A program made the translations under genes and the position numbers. Positions 13,330 to 26,448 of a DNA stretch of 64,000 nucleotides are shown here, one piece after another (the stretch's first letter is position 1; the number at the start of each line of letters is the position of its first letter). Source of the stretch: Nipponacmea schrenckii (lineage: Eukaryota > Mollusca > Gastropoda > Lottiidae). Below the pieces are notes generated by a model. That model saw nothing but the letters and a program-made list of their open reading frames with translations. It ran no database searches and was not told where the DNA came from. Where the stretch lies: contig JAUJPP010000003.1 of NCBI GenBank assembly GCA_030562195.1, positions 47,622,602 through 47,686,601 on the forward strand, given 5' to 3'.

Positions 13330-13450
13330 AAAGTTGTGTATGTTTAATAAAAATAATAAAAATAATAATAGTAATATACATTCTTTAATTTACATGGGTC
13401 AGAATTAGGCCCAATACACAAGGACGTGGTCCTGTCTCACATTCAGCCCA
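13330..13450 (-). mobile_element. LINE-like 3' tail fragment
   Basis: On the minus strand, a GCTGAATGTGAGACAGGACC block is followed by CTTGTGTATTGG and an AT-rich simple tail. The same arrangement occurs on the plus strand near 21,400 (GCTGGATGTGAGACACGACA, then CTTGTGTATTGG). Two dispersed copies ending in a simple tail suggest a non-LTR retrotransposon 3' end, possibly CR1-like. No reverse transcriptase remains here. Confidence 0.4.
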
Positions 13451-13492
13451 TGGGGCGATACATTGGGGAAAAAAAAGCGAAAATACACAATA

Positions 13493-13815
13493 CTTCAATA
13501 TACAATTCGTCTAAAAATACACAAGTACATGTGCATCAATGGACAGATCTATGTTCCGGTGATCAAGTACGTGACCAAAAAAAAAAAAAAAAAATATACA
13601 ATTATTCACGAACAATTTGTTTAAAAATACACAAGTACATGTGCATTAAATGAACATATTTTCAACAAAATGAACAGATCTATCCTCCGGCGATCAAGTA
13701 CATGACCGCAAAAACTATATATCATTTCAAGGCACAATCCGCTTTAAAATACACAAGTACATGTGTATAAGATGGACAGATTCATCTCCCGGCGAGCAGG
13801 TACATGACCTCAAAG
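13493..13815. repeat. Imperfect tandem repeat, about 3 units of roughly 120 bp
   Basis: The core AAAATACACAAGTACATGTG recurs near 13513, 13623 and 13747. Each is followed by a GACAGAT or GAACAGAT block, a CCGGxGAxCAxGTACxTGACC block, and in one case an A tract. A partial further copy with AGTACATGTGCATGAGACG lies near 13828. Confidence 0.75.
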
Positions 13816-13979
13816 GGAATAGACTAGTACATGTGCATGAGACGATCAGACATCAAAATGCATATATATATATACATTCAAAAATGTGCTGCGAGCGGGC
13901 TACCCAACTCTTCTCCATTTTGTATGTTCCAGTGCCAAAAAATATGAAGCATTATAAGCTAACAACGAACGAGATTTAG

Positions 13980-14606
13980 CTTGAAAAACAAATCAGTAAA
14001 TTTTGGCTACCCATTAAAACTGTCTGTTTTTATCTATTTTTTTTAGTACTAATTTAAATCTGCTTTCAAATTAGTCGACTTCATTGCACAATGAAGTATC
14101 AATCACCCTTAACACCGTGCTTAGAGTAAGGAACGGACATGATATGGATGCTCGTTATTAAACTTGATTGAAAACTTGATTCGAATATCCATTTCATTTG
14201 CTTTGTCTTAGAGGTAAAGGTTTCTTTCCAAAGTAAATTGACTCACTATTTCAAACAATAAGCCAATATATATTCACAAAACATTTAAATCCTCATCTAT
14301 GAAGAATAGAGAACAGTTAAATATATTCTGGCCAGAGACAACCGGGAGCACTGAATTGGCGACTTTCTGAAAGTATTGTGAGAAATTACTGAATTGAATT
14401 CCTTCAAGTCAATTGATGACGTCAGAGTACAAATATGACTTATACATAATAGATGAATTAACCTAAAAAGGTTCCCCCCTCTGTCAATGACGTCATGATG
14501 AAATTTATTTCCGGTATATGAGGATTGTATTTATAGATGTAGGTTCAAAGTGTCATAGTATTTTATATAGATTAGACACGGCTGTTTTATGGTGGAGATG
14601 TGTAAG
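13980..14606. other. Non-coding spacer
   Basis: No gene, RNA or repeat family was recognised in this AT-rich stretch between the tandem repeat and the palindromic minisatellite element. Confidence 0.4.
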
Positions 14607-16252
14607 TATGGAACGCCATAGCTGTCTTATGTGGCATAAGTATCATTATATGGTGTCCTAACTTCATTATATGGTGTCCTAACTTCATTATATGGTGTCC
14701 TGACTTCATTATATGGTGTCCTAACTTCATTATATGGTGTCCTAACTTCATTATATGGTGTACTAACTTCATTATATGGTGTCATAACTTCATTATATGG
14801 TGTCCTTACTTCATTATATTGTGTCCTAACTTCATTACATGCGGTCATAACTTCATTATATGGTGTCCTTACTTCATTATATGGTGACCTAACTTCAGTG
14901 TATGGGGTCCTAACTTCATTTGATGAGGTCTCAACTTCATTATATGGGGTCCTAACTTCATTATATGGTGTCCTAACTTCATTATATGGTGCCCTAACTT
15001 CGTTATATGGGGTCCTAACGCGTCTTAAATTCTAAAGATCTCCCTTGTTTAATAAAGTTAGGACACCATATAATGAAGTTAGGACACCATATAATGAAGT
15101 TAGGACACCATATAATGAAGTTAGGACACCATATAATGAAGTTAAGACCCCATATGATGAAGGTAGGACACCAAATAATGAAGTTAGGACACCATATAAT
15201 GAAGTTAGGACACCATATAATAAAGTTAGGACCCCATATAATAAAGTTAGGACACCATATAATGAAGTTAGGACCCCATATAATGAAGTAAGGACACCAT
15301 ATAACGATGTTAGGACACCACATAATGAAGTTAGGACCCCATATAATAAAGTTAGGACACCATATAATGAAGTTAGGACACCATATAATAAAGTTAAGAC
15401 CCCATATAATGAAGGTAGGACACCAAATAATGGGGTTAGGACACCATATAATGAAGTTATGACACCATATAATGAAGTTAGGACACCATATAATGAAGTT
15501 AAGACCCCATATAATGAAGGTAGGACACCAAATAATGAAGTTAGGACACCATATAATGAAGTTAGGACAACATATAATGAAGTAAGGACCCCATATAATG
15601 AAGTTATGACACCATATAATGAAGTTAGGACCCCATATAATGAAGTTAGAAGACCATATAATGAAGTTAGGACCCCATATAATGAAGTTAGGAAAACATA
15701 TAATGAAGTTAGGACATCATATAATAAATTTAGGACCCCATATTATGAAGTTATGACACCATATATTGAAGTTAGGACACCATATAATGAAGTTAGGACA
15801 CCATGTAGGCCTAATAAAGTAAGGACACCATATAATGAAGTTATGACCGCATATAATGAAGTAAGGACCCCATATATTGAAGTTAGGACCCCATATAATG
15901 AAGTTAGTACCCCATATAATGAAGTTAGGACACCATATAATGAAGTTAGGACCCCATATAATGAAGTTAGGACACCATATAATGGAGTTAGGACACCATA
16001 TAATGAAGTTAGGACACCATATAACGATGTTAGGACACCATATAATGAAGTTATGACACCATATAACGATGTTAGGACACCATATAACGATGTTAGGACA
16101 CCATATAACGATTTTAGGACACCATATAATGAAGTTATGACACCATATAACGATGTTAGGACACCATATAACGATGTTAAGACACCATATAATGAAGTTA
16201 GGACCCCATATAATGATACTAATACCGCATAAGACAGCTACGGCGTTCCATA
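14607..16252. mobile_element. Palindromic foldback element built from two opposed 21-bp minisatellite arrays
   Basis: The ends are inverted repeats of about 45 bp: TATGGAACGCC-TAGCTGTCTTATG at 14607 and its reverse complement ending at 16252. Inside, a 21-bp unit (consensus GAAGTTAGGACACCATATAAT) is tandemly repeated in opposite directions. About 18 copies run as reverse complement at roughly 14640-15018, and about 55 run forward at roughly 15056-16219. A 37-bp unique spacer (about 15019-15055) separates them. The transcript or single strand could form a very long hairpin. Because 21 is a multiple of three, several frames stay open, including 15045-16232 (+), which reads as a heptapeptide series EVRTPYN. 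That frame begins at TTG with no ATG at its head, so a protein is unlikely. The unique inverted ends suggest a mobile foldback-type unit rather than a simple satellite. Confidence 0.85.
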
Positions 16253-18642
16253 TGTAAGACTTAACTGAGCTAGATATGTCAATTTTCAGAAATTTGTCAA
16301 TCTTAAAATAATAATAAGTTATTTTGTCCCCTATATGAATGGATGAGCTTGTATTGTACAAGCATTCGACAGACAAATCCTTACTTACCATTGGAATATT
16401 ACGGTAAATCCATTATCTCACTCTATGTCACATAATCAGGGATGTTTCAAGTCTGCGTTATCATTCAGATTCCCATTTTAGGAAAGCAACTCAAATCTGT
16501 ATAGCTACTTAGGTTAGGCATTTGTATGTCAAATTAGTCAATTGTATTTACAAACTAGGATATATAAACAAAGTTCCATTTTCATGTGTACAAACTTTAT
16601 CAACTATTTTTTCCGCGGTGTCTCGTTAAATTAGATGCTTGCTCGCTAACCTGAAAGTCCACGATTCAATGTCGGCAAAGGTCGAGATGAACTTTTTCAA
16701 CCAGGTTCCCCTCGTTATGCAGGTAGAAGACATGGAAAAAGCTTCTAGTCGTTCGATTGGGACAAATAACCAATGTGTGCTACAATCTGCACGATTCCTG
16801 GATAGTTGGAAATTGCAAAACGAGTTGACGAATGCCGCTGACAATCATTGCACTCTGCATTGTTCTACCCGTTTACATTAACCCATTGAAGGGCGGTGAA
16901 CTCTGCATGCATTTATTTAAACAACACAAGTTAATGTGTCGGAAGAGATTTAAGCGAATGTAGAGCAAGAAGACAAAATTTCAAATCATAAAACTAACGT
17001 ATCTACTGAAGAGATCCGACCCTAGATAGTATTAACCAATCAAAGAGAGTTAAAAATAGAGCCGCGGTCTTAAACTACAATTAATTTGTTTCCTTATTTG
17101 GAGAGTTCTACGGACAAACTGAGATCCGGTGTGGCAATTGGATGAAAGACTGACTGAAAATAGAATCAAGAAAGATTCTTTATTGAAGCAAGCTAATCAA
17201 CTCAATATCAAGAATCCAAGAAAATTGTTTTTCATATATATTTGGAGTAAATTGCTTTAAAATAACGGCTATTTCTATCTAATTCAGACAAAGATGTTGT
17301 TAATGTCTTAAGTTAATGATCATATAATTTCGTAAAAAATGATATTAATGTTATTTTTAGATGTGATATTATATAGGAATGTGATATTGTTACGGTAAGG
17401 GGCAGACTTAAAAAGTAACATTTTTGAGGGAATTACTTCAATCAATTTTTGGTTGGTTTGTTTTTATAGAGTGTCTATCATGACAAAAATCAAAATTTGG
17501 CAAAATATTGGGCATTGATACAAAACTGAACCACTAATGATTTGCCGGGCTAATTTTGACATGATTCACGACTAATCTGAAAGTTATGTATACAGAATAT
17601 GTAATGCCCCCCCTTTAAAAAAAAAGAAACAAAAGAGTCTACTTGAACTTGTCAAATCGAAAGACAAGATCGATGAAATGTAAAATATTTAATAAAGGTT
17701 CAAATTGGCTTCAAAGGTCAATATCTCCAGCTCTTGCTTCGTTGTTACATGAACAGAATGTGCTCTATTCTACGGCTTTTCAGGTCGATTAATGTTGTAT
17801 TAAAAAGCTTTTAGTGATCGTTAAGAGTTAAAATCGTTTAACTAACAGTTGATTGTCACTCTGGTGATATTTTATCAGATTAACTTGTAATACATGATGA
17901 TATTCAAGTCACTATATCATATATATATATATATAAATAGTGTTTATACAAGAAAAATGCATCCAATTCGAGAAAACCGATGCGTAACTTAACACGAATT
18001 TAAACAGGCAAGATCTCGGAAATGTTCGATTTCTTTTATTCACAAAACATACAATAACTTGAATGAATGCGTAACCTGACCGTCCAAAGCACTTTGTATT
18101 ATCAAAAATATCAGTTTTCATCATGAAGGTTAATTGTTTACTTTGATAATCGTTAGTGACTGCATAAAGTTAGCATGGTGTTAAAATCCAAAACTGTACA
18201 ATACATCGTTTGTTTATTAAGATAACTGAGAGCTTAGAAATGGATGTTTTATTAGGCGAATCACTAACGTAATTGATATTTGTAGACCATAAATCGTCTT
18301 TAACAATGTCTCAGTATGGCCAATGGACATGAGTTACAATAGGTTTGTACTCGTTTAGTAGACTTTAAATTAGTTTACACTACTCAATCCAACAGTAATT
18401 TGCTTTCTTGAAAAGCTAGGAATCGATCTGAAATTCTCACACTGGCTGTACCATCTCTCACTTGGTTATAATTAGTTTGATATGGCCTGACCTTGGGAAA
18501 AGGTCGCGTGGAATGGAAGTTAATTACACTGTAAACGATTTTTATCCTAAATTATTTTATGTATGAGATAGTACAGGAAATTATCCCCCCAAAAGCAATG
18601 AACTTGGTCTAGAATAAAGACCTACAATGTAATAAAACTTAC
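16253..18642. other. Non-coding stretch with one unexplained GC-richer ORF pair
   Basis: Between about 16620 and 16900 the composition is less AT-rich and both strands are open: 80 codons at 16639-16881 (+) and 72 codons at 16626-16844 (-). Neither is recognisable. The rest is AT-rich, including an AT dinucleotide run near 17920-17936. No other features were seen. Confidence 0.35.
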
Positions 18643-19048
18643 TTATACCGTTGGAGTGTAGATTATCTTTGTGACCAAGGACAACAGGGCCGGGCATGTT
18701 AATTTTTTTTGATAATATGATCAAACGTTGATAAGACGTATTCAGTTTTCGATGTTCGGAAACCAAATTGGAGTGTTCCACGTAGCTGAATATTAGTCTG
18801 TTTAGACATGAAACATTTTTTATCCGTAACCTCTGGCACCCCTCTACATAAATCAACCCACCTGTGTTGCTCACAAAGGGCAAACAATACAATAAACAAA
18901 ATGAAAATATATTTTGGGTCTGAAATATTTTGTCAATTTTCTTCTTGATTAAACGGACAAACCGTTTCAACATTTTGGTTGCCGGTTTAAGATTTCCGGA
19001 GTTTGACAGTTGAAAAAGGCAACAACCACAACTTAATTCAAACCTCAT
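18643..19048 (-). CDS. Possible coding exon of an unrecognised membrane or secreted protein
   Basis: The frame opens with ATG at 19048 and a second in-frame ATG at residue 26. It stays open for 135 codons and meets a consensus donor (ATAA|GTAAGT) at 18643/18642. From the second Met, the product has a basic start (KRFVRLIKKKIDK), then a hydrophobic stretch around NIFSFCLLYCLPFV, then a polar segment with Asn-glycosylation sequons and a GPVVLG stretch. This layout resembles a type II Golgi membrane protein or a long signal anchor. No family motif was recognised and no partner exon was found. Among non-repeat frames it is the longest in the window. A chance open frame in AT-rich DNA is a serious alternative. 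Confidence 0.3.
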
Positions 19049-19289
19049 CCTCTGTCAACCTGCCTCTGATGTTGATGAAGGCAAGCTTCTACTTTCAAAA
19101 CTGAACTCGTTTATGGGAGTTGAATCAAACTTGATAATTTAGTTGGAAATTGCCAATTTTAAAGAGGAATCTCTAAAACAAACGTCGGACTGTAGGAGTT
19201 TGCTGAACCTTAAGCTTGCGTGATGTTATAAGAATACAATTTAGAATAAGATCAAGAAAATTTATGTTCTGAAGATATATTGCTGTTGC

Positions 19290-19769
19290 TTAAAGGGGCA
19301 CAATCTTGATTTTTAGTGGTCGTTTTGGGCCTTTGTTACATTTAAACAGTCCTCAGAAATACTCAAGCTCTAAGAAAATCGCAAAATACCTTGAAATATA
19401 CCTCAAAAATTTCACTTTTTATTTTTTTTCCATGCTGTACGCGGCTGGTCTTCAGTCAGTCTGAAAATTGTGTGTCCTGTTGACAAAATCTACAATTGTT
19501 ATTACATGTACTTTCTTTTTGTTTTATCAGTGTGGGCCTGCGCAGTAGTCTATTTATAACTCTTTGATTTTCCAATATGGCGGGACGTTCATAATATCTT
19601 AAGACATTATGATTTTCAAACACGGATAAATATGTATACCCATGGATTTGAAGGCTCAAATTTCAAAGGTAAGCTCTGTAGACTATGTCTGATTAGCTAA
19701 ACAAAAGATTTCATGTGTTTGAGGCTGTCGGATGATTGTCCGAAACAAATCAAGCCTGTGCCCCTTTAA
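19290..19769. mobile_element. TTAA-flanked miniature inverted-repeat element, 480 bp
   Basis: It begins TTAAAGGGGCACAATCTTGA and ends with the inverse of TTAAAGGGGCACAGGCTTGA, so both termini read TTAA-AGGGGCACA inward. TTAA at both edges is typical of piggyBac-type target duplications. Internal open frames, including a 67-codon minus frame, look incidental. A close relative lies in the loop of the foldback element at 52.5-53.0 kb, sharing TTTGGGCCTTTGTTACATTT, a GTGTGTCCTGTTGACAAA block and the CTGTCGGATGATTGTCCGAA block near the right end. Confidence 0.75.
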
Positions 19770-20919
19770 GAGCGATTGTAGAATGGATGTTTAAATCATA
19801 TGTAGACAGCCAGCCACTTTCCACAACCACTATTTGGTTGAGAGAAAGGTTTTCTGGGTAAATCTACCTTAACATGTAACGATTCCATAGATAGTGTATT
19901 GAATATTGACCGTTTCAACACATCCTCCGTTCGGGTGTTGCTGTGGTCCCACCGCACCGGGACTCTATATCTAGTTTTAAGGAAGTTACATGAATAAGGT
20001 CATCTTTTCACTGTTACTACGAACATATTTTGAACTACGTAGATGGCACTATCGACAAAATTCGGTGTAAATTGGTGTTCATTATTATTCTCTCAGAATT
20101 AACGTTCGTTTGCCAAAGGCAAGGTTTTTGCTTCGTCGTCAGTTATGTTGTCATCGGGAATGAAAGAAAGGTGAACATTAACGCAATCCAGTTATTAAAA
20201 ATAGACGGATTTAAATCTCCTCAAAATCAAGAAATGTCACAGATTCAGTAATCAGATTTTAATACCATACTTTCGACCGGTTAATACTAAGCTCAAGGCA
20301 GGTCGTTATTAACAACTTTATCATTCAATCATTCATAATCGCCACAGGCTTACGTGTTTATTCAAGCCGGTTTGGGTCAATATTATTTAATTCTTCACAT
20401 TGAATTTTCGGTTTACTTCAATGATTAGTTTGTTTGGAAAAAAGGCTACAATTTACGAAACTAGGTGTAGAGTATCAACTTAAAACAACAAAGGTAAAAA
20501 GCTCAAAAAGCACGCCAAACATTGAAATAATAGCAAAGCATAGACAAGATTTCGTTAAACTAACACATATTCTAAAAAGGCAAGCATGTAGGTGCCAGAT
20601 CTTCAAAATATAAAAAAATTTCATAACATATTATGCATGTCATGTACTTGACCACATAGAATACAAGCACAAGCTTGGATAAATCAGTAATAAAAATTCT
20701 AAAAGTCAAGTCATGTATATAGCGTTAGGCTTTTAATCACTGCACCCCCTCTGACTAACAGTACTAACACTATCTGTTTTTAAAATAGGTTATATGTAAA
20801 TATTGTATATATTATTAGTCATGGCAAAAATATTTTAATGTTAGGGGCCAAGCTTGTGTTATTACCTAGTAGAGTGCCACTGATGCCTTGAACGGACTCT
20901 GAGTGTACCAAAAAAAAAA
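19770..20919. other. Non-coding sequence
   Basis: A 73-codon frame at 20030-20251 (+) has no recognisable feature. An A tract lies at about 20911-20935, at the left edge of the next GC-richer block. Nothing else was recognised. Confidence 0.35.
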
Positions 20920-20935
20920 AAAAAAAAAAAAAAAA

Positions 20936-21475
20936 TATTTTCATGTGTTTGACTATACACGATACACGTGGGAGCACTGTTATGGATGTATTAAGGTGGT
21001 GAATGTTGGGGCGTTGTAGTGTGGTCAATGGAAGGCTGTGGCGAGAGGAGCATGTTGGTTAATGTATCAATGGTTTGACTATAATGTTTGTTGTGCATTA
21101 GAAGCTTGTTTTGTTAATTATATTGCTGTGTGTGCACATCTTTTTTTTTTTTGCTTCTTTTGGGATTCCTGTGTAGGGTGGTTTATCCATGATAATCATC
21201 TTAGTTGTCTAGTGTACATTTATGGTTTTGTAGATATATTACCCAAATTATGATAACCTGTACATCATTTTGTGTCCATGAACTTGATTGCAGCAACATA
21301 ATCTGTCCATGTAATACACATACACCATCGGAATATTATGTATATTTTCTTTCTTTATATCATTCATTGTATTGTTCGTTTTTTTGTTACATCCTTTAGC
21401 TGGATGTGAGACACGACAATGTTCTTGTGTATTGGATATTAATTTGGTAAAATAATAAGTTTATTATCATCAATA
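20936..21475 (+). mobile_element. LINE-like 3' region
   Basis: A GC-richer, G+T-rich block follows an A tract and ends with GCTGGATGTGAGACACGACA, then CTTGTGTATTGG and an AT-rich tail. This terminal arrangement is shared with the minus-strand fragment at 13330-13450. It is best read as the 3' UTR of a non-LTR retrotransposon. Open frames of 64-71 codons here show no retrotransposon domain. Confidence 0.4.
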
Positions 21476-24400
21476 TAATGTAGCAGAGCCTAGATTAGAT
21501 CAAACATATTACTGGGGGGTCTTATTGAAACAAGAGTGTATCTCTTTGTTTAGACAATTGAAATTCAAAATTATGGCGGTTAGGTCAAATTCAAAATTAT
21601 CCAATCAGAGTTTATCTTAATTACCTATAAATCCACTGTCGTCCACTAAAATGCATCTCTGGTTGAAAACATAACACAATATCGGTACTTTCAGACGTAT
21701 AGGCTACTCAATCTTAATACTCCAAATCAATTGAAAACAGTAAAGTGAAAACTGAATATGCAATTTTTCGATTTTACCGACCTGTCCCAATGACATTCCA
21801 GTTCCTGGTCTTTTAATTTTTCTTATGTTACCTCTCTATCACAATTGGTTTGTTCGGAAGGAATCGTTAGCCTCGAATAATAAAGTTGTTAATTATTAAA
21901 GACGTGTGTAACTGGATAATTCAGTCTAGCGCCTAATGTGTTAAGATAATAATTGATTTGAAGGATTAGATGACTTGGACTACATTTCCCACCTTCTTAC
22001 TCGGAAATGATCAAATTAATTTAAGGAATGGGGCCACTACATTTGAATAACATATATTTTCGTTTATCTTTCCAAACATTTAGATTATTCTATGGTTGTC
22101 TACCTCACGGTACTGCGATTACAGTGTATTTTATTGAAGACATCACTTGATCATACGAAATATCGTAAGGCAATGGAATTGAGCAACCGATGCAAAACTA
22201 TTTGCCTTTATTTAGCGGTTCTATGCCCAGATGACACGTGATCACTTTATTTTGATTTACCCATTATTACAGGCCTACAGAACTACAATCGTTCGAAAAA
22301 AAAACAGATTCTTCGTAACGAAACGATGAGTTAACCGATAATCACGATAATTCACATTAGTAAGTCTTTGAAGGAATATTATTGTCACTTGACAAATTAC
22401 TGCACAATACCGAAAGTGAACATTCTTGCTAAAGAAAATTCAACGAAATCTAACATTCATTTTACAGCTTAAACCGGTAACTGTCGATGATTACCGAATT
22501 TGAAATAACATGTCAAAAGTTGTGTGTTGTAAAACAAATTCTGAAAATGTGTAAATTCAGATTAAAGTTGGCTGAACTAAATTCAAATAACATGCAGAGA
22601 TCATAACTTTAATTTCGTAAAAAGATATCGGACAATGATTGTCTTCTTTTTCTTTTCAGTATGTTCTCAGTGCTATTGAAAACTGTGCTTGATATAGGAT
22701 ACAGAATGAGCCCTAACACCATAATGAAGATAAAAACACCAAACAATTTAGTAATTTTCCTCAAATTAATTTTTGCCTTTCCTACAATTTGTGTAATCTT
22801 TTGATATGTCTTATTTTATATCAACATAGATATGCCTACTAGATATTAATAGTTCTTCTATTGTTTAATATTGAACCACGACTGTATGCGATCATTATTT
22901 CTGAAAACAGAAAAATATCCAGCAATTTCAGAATGTGCAGTATCACTAAATTGGTTGGTTTTCTATTTTGGAATCAAATATCAATTTTGTATCAAAAAAC
23001 TAAAGAATAATATTTGGAGAAATTAAACGCCTGAATTGAGATATCGAGATTGAATAGAATCTAAAGTGATAAAAGTATTGACTTTATATTTGAGGATGGT
23101 TAAAACTATTCTCTTATGAAAATATTGACATTACTGCCATTGCTAGATTTCTCAACAATCCTTATGATTAGAAATTAAGCCAAACAATACAAAATTTACA
23201 CCTATACATCAAATTTACAGAAATTAAAAAACCGGAAATAAATTTACATGTATTGACAAATGAAAAGGTCAATTTCACAAACACAGTTTCTGACATATTT
23301 TTGGGGCATTTATATTTTCGTTAACACAAGCAGGTGCTTGTTTGGCAACCTACTTTGCTCTACTTCTTTGCTCTAATTTCTTCCAACTAAGATGTATCAA
23401 GGTGTGGGTGGTTTCTTATGATTGTAAGGTTTGAAATGATCGGAAGATTTTTGACCTGATTACAATTAAGTGTTGAACAGTCTAAAAGTGTCAGAATCGA
23501 CCTCGTGCTCACTCCATTATCCCACTAGGTGCATAAAAATAGGATGTAAACATTTCATTTCATTTCAATTTCTTTCAACTTGAGTAGAGGTTAAAGATTA
23601 AACATATGAAAGTGGAGTTAAGTTGGCGTAATTTAAGGTTTTAGTGGCCATATTATTCACAATGTAATTTTAAACACAACATGTAGATCTGAATTTCTGT
23701 CTAATGACAATAAATAATAATCATTTAAAGAACCACGAAAGAGCGGCTCAGCCACTGAATTAGTTTTTATTAGAAAGCGCATCGTGTTATTTAACTTTAA
23801 CAATCGACGCTTTCTTTTTCTTTACCAATTTACCCAGTGCCTTAATCAAATATACACATAAATTGTATTCATTCAGGTTTAGTTTAGTTTATGTTATATT
23901 CTGTTCTAACAAATGTAGTGCCAGTAAAATTCTTCAAGACAGTTAATCAAAAAGCAAGTTGACAGAATGTCTTCTCTGTACAACTATGAAATCTATTTAA
24001 CTCGAATTTATGTCGATCTTGAATATGAAACCGTTTCTTAATAGCATGGAACTTGGCAATCAACCGATAATGTCGATTTTTTGTTGTTGGTAAAATTTCA
24101 AGTAACCGATCAAGAAATTGTCAAAATTGCGAAACGTCAGAGGTAAAGTCATACTCTCACTTCAGAATTTCCAGTCTCATGTCTATCTTAAACTTATGAG
24201 TACCATCGCAGAGGGCTTGATATCTTTTTATCTAAAAAATACTAGTTTCAATTCCACAAGGCTTTGTTAAAGAAATATTTTTTCATGGCAGGCAAAACTT
24301 AAAACATTTTATGAATATTTTCCAAGTGTCAATATATAATTTCATACAAGGCTGTAACTAAATTGAACTAGCTCAAGAAGAAAGATGACTTCCTTCAATG

Positions 24401-25374
24401 TCTAGTGGATTTCCTGGCATATGATATTTTCTTTTTCTATGTTCTTGACATTCCTTTACTCCATTAAATTTTGTCCTGTTTTTTTTTCTTTGTTTTGTTT
24501 TTTCTTAAGCATTATATGTAAAATATGTTTCATTAATAAAAAATATTCAAGTATGTACTAATAGTAATTAACTCCATCTTACCGTGGCCAGACAACATTT
24601 GCAAGAAAAATATGTATTCATTTTGCTACAATAATTCCCATTTCCATTTTTCAAGTTCTTTTATTATCATAACTTTATTATTATGCTATAGAAATTTAAA
24701 AAAAAAATAAAAATAAAAATACACATTACATAATAATGCATATTTTATTTTACTATCATTATTGTATTTAGTGGTTTGTAATAAATACCTTTGATTTAGA
24801 GACAAGATCAAAAGAAATGAGTACTTTAAAAAGAGGTGACAATTTGAAGCGAAGAAAGAAACAATGACTGCCAATTAAAGATAGACATTTTATTTTATGT
24901 AATCAAGTATGGAACATGCCGGAAGCTAGTCAGTATCCTGTAGTTAGTTGAGCTGAAACTCAGCGAGACGATATCTTTTTTTGGTATTAACTAAAGATAA
25001 CATTATTCTGAATGTGATGGAACTGTTTAGCTTGGTGCAGTTTAATACTAGAATGGTTGGAGTAAAAGATGGTCGCAGAATTATTGATTGTTTCAAAACG
25101 TTACAATATCAGTTTCTTGCTCTAGTCTAGTATTCCTAATACGGTCTCTCTCTTGTTTCTTGATGTAGTTATTGTAACCAATTCTTAATAACCATTATTA
25201 CTCCACGTCTTTCCTCTCTCCAGTCTTTCACACAGCTAATTACTTTAACTGGTCATCTCGGTCATTGTCCAACCACCAATCTTTTATTCAGCTAATACAA
25301 CATTATTACAATCTTTCTATTAGGCCCTTTTATAACATATTCAATAACGTCATTTCTTCCATTTCCTTCACACG
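21476..25374. other. Long AT-rich intergenic stretch
   Basis: No coding exon, RNA gene or transposon end was recognised. Open frames do not exceed about 62 codons. The stretch precedes the presumed promoter region of the TARP gene. Confidence 0.4.
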
Positions 25375-25620
25375 TCACCATGCGCATGCGTGCATTCATC
25401 ATACTCGATCTCTTAGAGTTCTTCCGCTCGTGCAGGCAAGAAAATGGCGTCGGCAGCATTAAAGCTGAACAGCGGGAGTCTAGCTGGAAAATAAAGACGG
25501 TGCTTCCAGGTTTTATGGAAAAAATTTGGATTACTTTTTTTTGTGAATTATTTTTTTGTGTGCCATATCATTTAGTACCGACGTCATTTAATTATGGACA
25601 CTAACTCTCGTCTGCTGTCT
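25375..25620 (+). promoter_or_regulatory. Candidate promoter or 5' UTR region of the TARP gene
   Basis: This block is less AT-rich than its surroundings. It contains ATGCGCATGCGTGC near 25380, close to the NRF-1 palindrome, and AAAATGGCGTCGG near 25440, which resembles a YY1-type site often placed at animal transcription starts. It lies 630-870 bp upstream of the TARP ATG on the same strand. Open frames through it (25265-25462, 25380-25604) look incidental. The assignment is inferred from composition, motifs and position. Confidence 0.3.
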
Positions 25621-26249
25621 GCTCGTGCTGCAATTCTTTACTCAGATCATTTTCTCGTCTTGCTGATTGTCACCAAATAGTAGCATTATTCCAGCACGAC
25701 TATTATTTTACGGATTATCGAAGGATTACAAAGGGGCTTATCTTATTCTTTGATTTAATCTTGGTCTTCTCATGCTGCGTGATATGTCAAGTGTTCTATT
25801 ATTATAATTCCAATGAAGGATTTAAATTTGGAATTTAATTGTGAATTTTAAGTCAGAGGTTCTTATAGTACACATGTTGGAGAAAGGATAGTCATTTGTA
25901 TTTATTCCATGATTTCATGGGATGTATAAAGAAATAACATCCTGACATCGTGTATTGCTGATAAATTGTGATTTGCTTAAAGGCATTATACGGGTATATC
26001 AAAGCCAAAATATTTAGCATTTTTAAGATTTTGTATTGCAGTAGATAATAAATTCTATCTATTTACCTAGCAGTATTTTGACAGTCCAGACACTACATTC
26101 ATATGGATTAAATAATTAGTGCTTTAAATTAAAAATATATAAGTCTTGCCAAGTCTACAGATGTGTAAAACCGAAACTTGCCCACTGCAGGATTTGAAAA
26201 CAATTTTATGGTCTGTGAGTGAAAGTTTGTTCTGTTTAGAGCTGTTAAC

Positions 26250-26448
26250 ATGGACTGTTGTACGAAAAAACGGTTCCTCACGGTGATGACTAGTTTTTGC
26301 TCGGGGGCAGCTTTCGGTTTATTGTGTATAGCGGTTGGAACAGATTACTGGCTGTATACCAAAGAGAAAACATCAGAAGCTGATTTTAATAACACTGTGC
26401 GATATAAAAGTGTATATTCTGGTCTGTGGAGAGTTTGTCGAATGAAAG
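26250..26448 (+). CDS. TARP exon 1
   Basis: Encodes residues 1-66 plus the first base of codon 67: the cytoplasmic start, TM1 and the first loop up to GLWRVC. The ATG context is AACATGG. The donor is AAAG|GTAGGT. Confidence 0.9.

Noticed and set aside
14587..15323. Minus-strand frames over the 21-bp array
   Set aside because: They are shadows of the minisatellite period, not independent genes.
16626..16881. Overlapping frames on both strands in a GC-richer patch
   Set aside because: Neither is recognisable and there are no clean splice boundaries. Could be old transposon sequence, but I cannot show it.
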